Source of the DNA: an uncultured Anaerolineae bacterium
Lineage (GTDB): Bacteria; Chloroflexota; Anaerolineae; Aggregatilineales; Phototrophicaceae
Length of the DNA stretch: 60,403 nucleotides
Direction of reading: 5' to 3'
Assembly (NCBI GenBank): GCA_937922795.1
Contig: CALAJK010000060.1
Location: 1-60,403 of the forward strand
Position 1 is the stretch's first letter; every line of letters starts with the position of its first letter. Of the stretch, positions 50,726-60,403 are shown piece by piece. A model generated the notes under the pieces. It saw nothing but the letters and a program-made list of their open reading frames with translations. It did not search any database and had not been told where the DNA came from. A program made the translations under genes and the position numbers.

Positions 50726-50908
50726 AACCAAGCATGAGGTTGATCGGGTTTTGGACGGTACTCAGGCAAGAGGCACTGCGCGCATCGCAGTCAGCAGCGC
50801 CCACCTTGCCGCCACCTGCTGCCCATATTCGGGCATGCTAGGTAGAATCTGGCTGCCATCCGGCGTCTAGCTGAGTGTGGTTGCTTAACTTCTCTGCAGG
50901 GAGTTCTC

Positions 50909-51373
50909 GTGAGTCAATCGAAGCGTCGCCCCCAAACCACCAAGCAGTCGCAGCCCGTCAGCCTGCCGATCCTCGCGGCAGCAGCCGTCATGGTCATCGC
51001 CGGTGTGGCCATCCTCTTGCTGCTAAACCGGCCCCAGGCCGCCGCCTCCCCCACTGGTTTTCCGGCGCAGCTATCGGTGAACGAAGCGGTCACCCTGCGC
51101 GAGCAGGGCGCTTTCATCCTGGACGTGCGCCAGCCTGAAGAGTGGAACGACTTCCACGTGCCCGACTCAACTCTCATCCCGTTGGGGGAACTGGAGTCGC
51201 GGCTGAGCGAAGTGCCGCGCGACCGGGACATCGTGGTGGTTTGCCGCTCGGGCAATCGCAGTCAGCAAGGGCGCGATATCCTGCTGAAAGCTGGCTTCCA
51301 GAACGTGACCAGCATGGCCGGCGGCCTGCGCGAGTGGCAGGCGCTGGGTTACCCGACCATCACCGGCCCTTAA
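50909..51373 (+). CDS. Membrane-anchored rhodanese-like sulfurtransferase
   Basis: 154 residues. GTG start with AGGGAG five bases before it. A positively charged N-terminus is followed by one membrane helix (SLPILAAAAVMVIAGVAILL). The single rhodanese domain has LSVNEAVTLREQGAFILDVR, QPEEWNDFHVPDSTLIPLGE, and the active site VVCRSGNRSQQG with the persulfide-forming Cys, then GFQNVTSMAGGLREWQALGY. The domain would face the outside. It would move sulfane sulfur between donors and acceptors, consistent with the divergent sulfur-like respiratory operon. Its stop is eight bases from the convergent kinase gene's stop. Confidence 0.92.
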   Translation: MSQSKRRPQTTKQSQPVSLPILAAAAVMVIAGVAILLLLNRPQAAASPTGFPAQLSVNEAVTLREQGAFILDVRQPEEWNDFHVPDSTLIPLGELESRLSEVPRDRDIVVVCRSGNRSQQGRDILLKAGFQNVTSMAGGLREWQALGYPTITGP

Positions 51374-51380
51374 AGCCCCC

Positions 51381-56006
<4,626 letters not shown>

Positions 56007-56126
56007 CTGCCCCGCATCCTCAACGACTATGCCAAACGCATCAACTGTGAGCGTAGACTAAACAACTGCGCACAGCCAAACCTGGCCGGAAGGAACCCCG
56101 GCCGGGACATCAAGCCTAATGACGTT

Positions 56127-57629
56127 CTAGCAGTTCCAGGTGCAGGCCGTCGGCGTAGCGCCGGGGCTGCCCCCGCCGCCGCTCACTGGCTGGCCAAAAG
56201 CATCACGCGGGAGACGCACCAGACCAGATGTGCACGCTATCTGCCCGTTGACCAGCGCCTGGACATTCCAGGCAAACTCTGAGCCGTCGCCAATCCCAGC
56301 GGCCGTATCAACTGTCAGGGTAGTGCTGGTCGCGCTCACCTCAAACGAGCTGCGCAGCCCACCATCCGCGCTGTAGATATTCAGCCGGTAGGCGGTCGCG
56401 CCCGGCGCGCCATCCCAGTAAAAAGGAGTCTGTCCCAGGGCCAGACTGCCTAACGGCGAGGTGGGCTTGAACCGTGAGCAATCGGCCTGCCCAGAAGCCG
56501 GGCCAGCCGACGCTTGGCCGACCGCACCGGCGTTGATCTGGGCCAGCAGCGCTGCCACCTGTTCCGTCGTGGGCAGGCTAAGCGGCTGGTACAGCACCTC
56601 CGCCGGCACATTATTCGTCACCGTCGTCAGGTGACCGCGCTCCTGGCCATTGATCGGCCGCAGCCCTGTCACCGACCCGGCCGTCGTCCGACCGGTCGAG
56701 TCGAGCGGGATTTGCAGCGTGAAACCGCTGGGCACTGAGACTCCGCCTACTGAGGCGCCGCCCGCCAGCGTGACGAGCTGCATCCCGCCGGCCTCCAGCA
56801 TGCGCAGCGCCAGCGCGCCATCGAACCGGATGTCAGCGCCGTTGACGGTGATGCTGGCATTCACGCCGCCCGGGCTTTGAAGCAGCAGATAGGACGGCGG
56901 AGCGCCATCGCACGCCGCCGACTCACCGGTTCGTAGATAGAAGGCCTGCATGAGCGTGCGCGCGTTTGAGCCGATGACCGGCAGGCTGCTGATATCACCG
57001 CCATCGGTCGCCGCCACGATCTGACGGCTGATCCAGGCCACGCCTTCCGAGCGCAGCACCCGCAGCCAGGCCTGGTCGGCGCTCAAGCCGTCGGCAATTA
57101 ACGGCGTGCCTACCGGCGCGTTGCCGAGCACCTGGCCTTCGGTGCTGGGGCGGGCGCGCAGATTAGCCGCCACCAACGGCGCGATGGCGATGCCCGGCGC
57201 CGGCACAAAAGCCGCCTTCGGATCTACCGCGTTTTCAACTTCGACATCGCCCAACAGAATATACCTGAGCCCCAATGGCGACAGCGCCAGCGGCACATTC
57301 GCCTGGACGTTCAACAGCGCCGCGCCCCACCCATCATCAGCGCTTTTCATGGGCAGCGTGTGAATCTTCGTGATCTGGTTGAGGCTAACTTGATCGCCGG
57401 GCTGGGCAAATACGCCGCTGGCGCCTTCGATCAAACTGGCCTCAGCCGGGCCGCCCAGGCAGGCCGAATTGGCTTCAGCCGCCGCGCACGCCTGGCGCAA
57501 GGTCGCCAGCGCCCGCCGGAAAGCCGCCTCGCACGCTTCTGGTTGAGCGCTGCCCAGGCTCAAACCCGAAAACAGCGCCAAAACCACTCCCAAAACAACC
57601 CATTCCGCCCACAACCTCAGGATACGCAT
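56127..57629 (-). CDS. Secreted SH3b-domain protein
   Basis: 500 residues. ATG at 57629 has GAGGAG seven bases upstream. An N-terminal signal (WVVLGVVLALFSGLSLGSAQ) is followed by an extracellular protein with several disulfide-type cysteines. An SH3b-like domain at about 155-205 reads AANLRARPSTEGQVLGNAPV. The C-terminal part is a fibronectin-like region (FYWDGAPGATAYRLNIYSAD and FEVSATSTTLTVDTAAG). The end has a Gly/Ser/Pro-rich linker. Similar proteins are abundant in Chloroflexota and often follow kinase/WD40 genes. It is 120 bases upstream of the kinase gene and in the same direction, so a functional link is likely but not shown. Confidence 0.78.
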   Translation of the reverse strand: MRILRLWAEWVVLGVVLALFSGLSLGSAQPEACEAAFRRALATLRQACAAAEANSACLGGPAEASLIEGASGVFAQPGDQVSLNQITKIHTLPMKSADDGWGAALLNVQANVPLALSPLGLRYILLGDVEVENAVDPKAAFVPAPGIAIAPLVAANLRARPSTEGQVLGNAPVGTPLIADGLSADQAWLRVLRSEGVAWISRQIVAATDGGDISSLPVIGSNARTLMQAFYLRTGESAACDGAPPSYLLLQSPGGVNASITVNGADIRFDGALALRMLEAGGMQLVTLAGGASVGGVSVPSGFTLQIPLDSTGRTTAGSVTGLRPINGQERGHLTTVTNNVPAEVLYQPLSLPTTEQVAALLAQINAGAVGQASAGPASGQADCSRFKPTSPLGSLALGQTPFYWDGAPGATAYRLNIYSADGGLRSSFEVSATSTTLTVDTAAGIGDGSEFAWNVQALVNGQIACTSGLVRLPRDAFGQPVSGGGGSPGATPTACTWNC

Positions 57630-57663
57630 CATACAGCTCCTCAATGGTTCACTATCAAAGCCT

Positions 57664-57690
57664 ATTATAGACAGCTTACGCTAATAGCAA
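57664..57690 (-). promoter_or_regulatory. Candidate promoter of the SH3b-protein gene
   Basis: Minus strand: a perfect TATAAT (57669-57664) with TTGCTA (57690-57685) at a short 15-base spacing, 35 bases before the ATG at 57629. Confidence 0.4.
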
Positions 57691-57724
57691 TGATCGCCGG
57701 TCGAACGACAAAGCGGGCGAATCA

Positions 57725-57753
57725 TTGGACGCGCCCCCCAAACCCAGTATGAT
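57725..57753 (+). promoter_or_regulatory. Candidate promoter of the family 4 glycosidase gene
   Basis: TTGGAC (57725-57730), 17-base spacer, TATGAT (57748-57753), 36 bases before the ATG at 57789. The -10 box is good, the -35 box weak. Confidence 0.35.
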
Positions 57754-57788
57754 TGAGAAAGCTTCTCAGCGAAAGCGGCGGAACAATT

Positions 57789-59042
57789 ATGGCACAGTTG
57801 ACCGTATTGGGCGGCAGTTCGATCGCAGTGCCGGAGCTCATTGGCGCGCTCATCCCCTACATGCGCGAAGGCCGACGCCTGCGGATCATGCTGCATGGAC
57901 GCGACGCGCGCAAACTCCAGACCGTCGCCCACGTCAGCCAGCAGATGGCCAGCGCCGCGCCAGGGCTGACGGTGGAAGCCAGCACCAATCTAGAAGAAGC
58001 GCTGGCCGGCGCGGATTACGTGCTGAACCAGGTACGGGTCGGCGGCCTGGGCGCGCGCGCGTATGACGAAGCTTTCCCCCACCGCTGGAACATCCCCGGC
58101 GATGAGACGGTCGGCCCCGGCGGCGCGGCCAACGCTCTGCGCACTGTGCCCACCGTATTAGAACTGTGCCAGACGATCGAGCGCGTCGCCCCGCACACCC
58201 TCCTGCTGTCGTTCAGCAACCCAAGCAGCGTAGTGCAGCGGGCCGTCAGCCTGCGTACCCGGCTGAAAGTCATTGGGCTGTGCGATGTGCCTTACACCAT
58301 GCACCAGACCCTGGCTCAGGCTCTGGGCATCAGCCCGGAACGCCTGGATACGCAGTATATGGGGATGCACCATTTCGGCTGGATCACCAGCGCCTGTGTG
58401 GACGGCATAGAGCGGCTGCCCGAAGCGCTGGCCGATGGCCGCGCCTGCGCTGCGTTGGGGTTAGACCCGGTCATCGGTCAGATCATCGGCGCTCTGCCCC
58501 ACAGCTATTTCCGCTACTTCTTCCATCCTGACCGGATGCTCGCCAAACAGCGAGAGGCGCGCATATCGCGCGCCCGTGAACTCCAGCAGCTCGAAGCCGA
58601 ACTGCTAGAAATCTACGCGCAGCACCAGGGCGCTCACAAGCCCGAAGCCGTCGCCCGGCGTTCAGCCATCTGGTATGCCGCGGTGGTCGCGCCGACAGTA
58701 GCCGCGCTGGCATTCGGCGAACCGGCGCGGCTGGCGCTCAACCTCACCAACGAAGGGCGCGTGCCTGAGCTGCCAGCAGACGCGATTATCGAAATCACCG
58801 CCGACATCCGCGACGGACACATCATCGCGTCGACGCCACGCCGGCTGCCGCCCCCAGCCATGTTAGGCATGCTCCAGGCCAACGCTGCCTATGAGCAGAC
58901 GCTGGTCGAGGCGATCCTGAACGACTCGCGCGATTTACTGCTGCTGGCGCTGCTGCAGAACCCCATGGTTCCCAGCTACGATGTGGCGCACGAAGTGCTG
59001 GAAGAGATCTGGCCGCGGCGCGGCTGGCCCCCGCCAGCTTAG
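57789..59042 (+). CDS. Family 4 glycosyl hydrolase (6-phospho-glycosidase type)
   Basis: 417 residues. NAD-dependent GH4 fold: LTVLGGSSIAVPELIGALIP at 4-23, LNQVRVGGLGARAYDEAFPH, GDETVGPGGAANALRTVPTV, LLSFSNPSSVVQRAVSL, IGLCDVPYTMHQ with the metal Cys, and YMGMHHFGWITSA with the metal His. The C-terminal AFGEPARLALNLTNEGRVPE is typical. GH4 enzymes cleave phosphorylated or unphosphorylated glycosides by a redox-elimination mechanism with NAD+ and a divalent metal; substrate specificity cannot be told. There is no PTS component nearby. Start ATG at 57789 is used since the longer reading from 57753 overlaps the promoter. Confidence 0.9.
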   Translation: MAQLTVLGGSSIAVPELIGALIPYMREGRRLRIMLHGRDARKLQTVAHVSQQMASAAPGLTVEASTNLEEALAGADYVLNQVRVGGLGARAYDEAFPHRWNIPGDETVGPGGAANALRTVPTVLELCQTIERVAPHTLLLSFSNPSSVVQRAVSLRTRLKVIGLCDVPYTMHQTLAQALGISPERLDTQYMGMHHFGWITSACVDGIERLPEALADGRACAALGLDPVIGQIIGALPHSYFRYFFHPDRMLAKQREARISRARELQQLEAELLEIYAQHQGAHKPEAVARRSAIWYAAVVAPTVAALAFGEPARLALNLTNEGRVPELPADAIIEITADIRDGHIIASTPRRLPPPAMLGMLQANAAYEQTLVEAILNDSRDLLLLALLQNPMVPSYDVAHEVLEEIWPRRGWPPPA

Positions 59043-59108
59043 CGCTAATCATCAAAGCGGCGCGCTGACGCTGACGCTGCAAGGCGCACCGGATATCTTC
59101 TCTCGTGA

Positions 59109-59137
59109 AAAATGACACAACCGGTGTCCGTCATTTT
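59109..59137. terminator. Inverted repeat between glycosidase and binding-protein genes
   Basis: AAAATGACAC (59109-59118) pairs with GTGTC and, after one bulged C, GTCATTTT (59124-59137), leaving a five-base loop. AT-rich on the outside with T runs after it, so it may end the glycosidase transcript; it could also be an operator for the downstream promoter. Confidence 0.4.
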
Positions 59138-59163
59138 AGTCATTTTTGACATTGATCAGGTCT

Positions 59164-59192
59164 TTGACATCCTGGCTATACTTAGGTACACT
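59164..59192 (+). promoter_or_regulatory. Promoter of the amino-acid ABC binding-protein gene
   Basis: TTGACA (59164-59169), 17-base spacer, TACACT (59187-59192), giving a leader of about 115 bases to the ATG at 59311. A second TTGACA lies 18 bases upstream (59146-59151). No recognisable riboswitch was seen in the leader. Confidence 0.55.
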
Positions 59193-59310
59193 GCCCACCT
59201 ACGCCAGAGAAAACGCAGTTGGCAAGAACCATACTAGACCAACTATCGAACTCTGGTGTGTCCAAATGGTATCAGACCTATTTTTGACCGATTGTGCTAA
59301 GGAGTGTCCT

Positions 59311-60354
59311 ATGATTAAGCGTTTGTTGTTTGTGGTTTTGCTGCTGGCGTTGGCTTCTCTGATGGCAGCGCCGACTATTGCTCAGAACACCGCGCAAATC
59401 GGCCCGATCACCCAGCGCATCCTAGATCGGGGCACGCTGATTTGCGGCGTGCACCCAGGACTGGCCGGATTCGGTTTCGTCAACGACGCCGGCGAGTATC
59501 AAGGCTTCGACGTGGACATCTGCCGCGCCGTGGCGGCAGCCCTGCTCGGCGACGCGACTAAAGTTGATTTCCGTCCGCTGGAGGCTCCTCAGCGGCAGGC
59601 CGCCATCCAGTCCGAAGAAGTGGACATGATGTCGCGCAACACCACCTGGACGTTCAGCCGCGATATCGTCTGGGGCGCGACCTTCGGCCCGACTACCTTC
59701 TACGATGGCCAGGGCTTTATTGTACGCACCGACAGCGGCATCACTGAGTTGGAAGAACTCGATGGCGCGACCATCTGCGTACAGAGCGGCACGACCACTG
59801 AGCTCAACCTGGCGGATGCTTTCAACGCTCGCGGGCTGACCTTCACACCGCAGGTATTCTCCGAGGCTGATCCCACCTGGGAGGCCTTCGTTGAGGGGCG
59901 CTGCGACGCCTTCACCACCGACAAAAGCGGTCTAGCTGCTTATCGCGCCGTCTCGCCGAATCCTGGCGCTTACACCATTCTGGAAATCACCATCAGCAAA
60001 GAACCATTGGGGCCGCTGTCGCCGCAGTCTGACCCGCAGTTTGCCGATATTGTGCGCTGGACTGTGTTCGGCCTGTTCCAGGCGGAAGAATTCGGCATCA
60101 CGAGCCAGAATATTGACCAGTTTCTGACCAGCTCCGACCCAGCCATCCAGCGCTTCCTCGGCCAGGGCGAAAACCAGACCGGCGTGCTGTTGGGCCTGGC
60201 CAACGACTTCATGGTGAATGTCATTCGCCAAGTGGGTAACTACGGCGAAATCTTCGACCGTAACATCGGTCCCGAGACGCCGTTCGGCCTAGAACGCGGG
60301 CTGAATGCGCTGTGGACTGAAGGCGGTCTGATGTACTCGCCGCCGTTCCGCTAA
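59311..60354 (+). CDS. ABC transporter substrate-binding protein, family 3 (AapJ-like general L-amino acid type)
   Basis: 347 residues with a signal peptide (MIKRLLFVVLLLALASLMAA, cleavage near TIAQN). Family 3 motifs: ITQRILDRGTLICGVHPGLA, YQGFDVDICRAVAAALLGDA, QSEEVDMMSRNTTWTFSRDI, FYDGQGFIV, CVQSGTTTELNLADAF and RCDAFTTDKSGLAAYRAV, closely matching the AapJ binding proteins of the general L-amino acid transporter. ATG at 59311 has AAGGAG seven bases upstream; the larger reading from 59146 lies in the promoter region. Permease and ATPase genes would be expected past the window end, after the hairpin at 60373. Confidence 0.93.
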   Translation: MIKRLLFVVLLLALASLMAAPTIAQNTAQIGPITQRILDRGTLICGVHPGLAGFGFVNDAGEYQGFDVDICRAVAAALLGDATKVDFRPLEAPQRQAAIQSEEVDMMSRNTTWTFSRDIVWGATFGPTTFYDGQGFIVRTDSGITELEELDGATICVQSGTTTELNLADAFNARGLTFTPQVFSEADPTWEAFVEGRCDAFTTDKSGLAAYRAVSPNPGAYTILEITISKEPLGPLSPQSDPQFADIVRWTVFGLFQAEEFGITSQNIDQFLTSSDPAIQRFLGQGENQTGVLLGLANDFMVNVIRQVGNYGEIFDRNIGPETPFGLERGLNALWTEGGLMYSPPFR

Positions 60355-60372
60355 CTCCAACTGCTTAGCAAT

Positions 60373-60403
60373 TTTCAGGGGCGGCGCTGTGCCGCCCCTG
60401 AAA
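60373..60403 (+). terminator. Perfect hairpin after the AapJ-like gene
   Basis: TTTCAGGGGCGGC (60373-60385), loop GCTGT, GCCGCCCCTGAAA (60391-60403): a 13-base-pair perfect stem at the very end of the window. It may be a terminator or an attenuator that keeps binding protein more abundant than downstream permeases. The T run cannot be judged because the window ends here. Confidence 0.65.

Noticed and set aside
59193..59310. Riboswitch in the leader of the amino-acid binding-protein gene
   Set aside because: Only a weak six-base inverted repeat (AGTTGG/CCAACT) was found; no conserved riboswitch core could be recognised by eye.

Overview
The window is GC-rich bacterial chromosome from what looks like a member of the Chloroflexota, probably Anaerolineae-like. 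This is judged from family content only: a complete-looking F420 late pathway with F420-dependent oxidoreductases, membrane proteins with Thr-Pro linkers, a Ser/Thr kinase fused to a STAND ATPase and WD40 propellers, a secreted SH3b protein, and frequent TTG/GTG starts. No rRNA, tRNA, CRISPR or insertion sequence was recognised. No taxonomic marker gene is present, so the assignment is an inference.

Region by region: (1) 1-4019, minus strand: panC (cut by the window edge), panB, a DUF2520 Rossmann protein, a membrane protein of unknown role and purine nucleoside phosphorylase. (2) 4199-4771: a small unknown gene and a decayed gene. (3) 4768-29167, minus strand: a long, nearly gap-free block. 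It combines a molybdenum hydroxylase with its accessory factors (yqeC-mocA fusion, xdhC), relatives of the ygeW/ssnA/carbamate kinase set of anaerobic purine-degradation clusters, two PLP-dependent lyase/synthase-like enzymes, and the F420 pathway (cofC, cofD, a dehydro-F420-reductase-like nitroreductase, cofE, npdG) with a luciferase-like (LLM) oxidoreductase. (4) 29250-33084: two tandem jelly-roll proteins, a PspC-like protein, a B12/radical SAM protein and a tyrosine recombinase-fold protein lacking its catalytic residues. (5) 33081-36959, minus strand: a five-gene overlapping operon (M24 peptidase, RidA-like, LLM oxidoreductase, TIGR04076 protein, LLM oxidoreductase). It is transcribed divergently from a peptide-type ABC importer (37161-40704). 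(6) 40708-50649, minus strand: a respiratory operon headed by an ArsR-family regulator, with three c-type cytochromes (3, 2 and 9 CxxCH motifs), two YeeE/YedE sulfur-transport-like membrane proteins, a Tat-exported molybdopterin oxidoreductase with its FeS and cytochrome b subunits, a Rieske-like protein without histidine ligands, an FmdE-like protein and mobA. A membrane-anchored rhodanese diverges from it. (7) 51381-60403: the kinase/STAND/WD40 protein, the SH3b protein, a family 4 glycosidase and an amino-acid-type ABC binding protein ending at a perfect hairpin.

Two themes connect the genes. One is nitrogen-heterocycle (purine-like) catabolism, with a molybdenum hydroxylase, an SsnA-type aminohydrolase, a YgeW carbamoyltransferase and carbamate kinase that could conserve ATP from carbamoyl phosphate; F420 chemistry is embedded in the same transcriptional direction. 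The other is a membrane molybdoenzyme respiratory chain whose neighbours (rhodanese, YeeE/YedE, ArsR) point to reduced or oxidised sulfur compounds. Every functional assignment rests on reading motifs by eye; no database search was possible.
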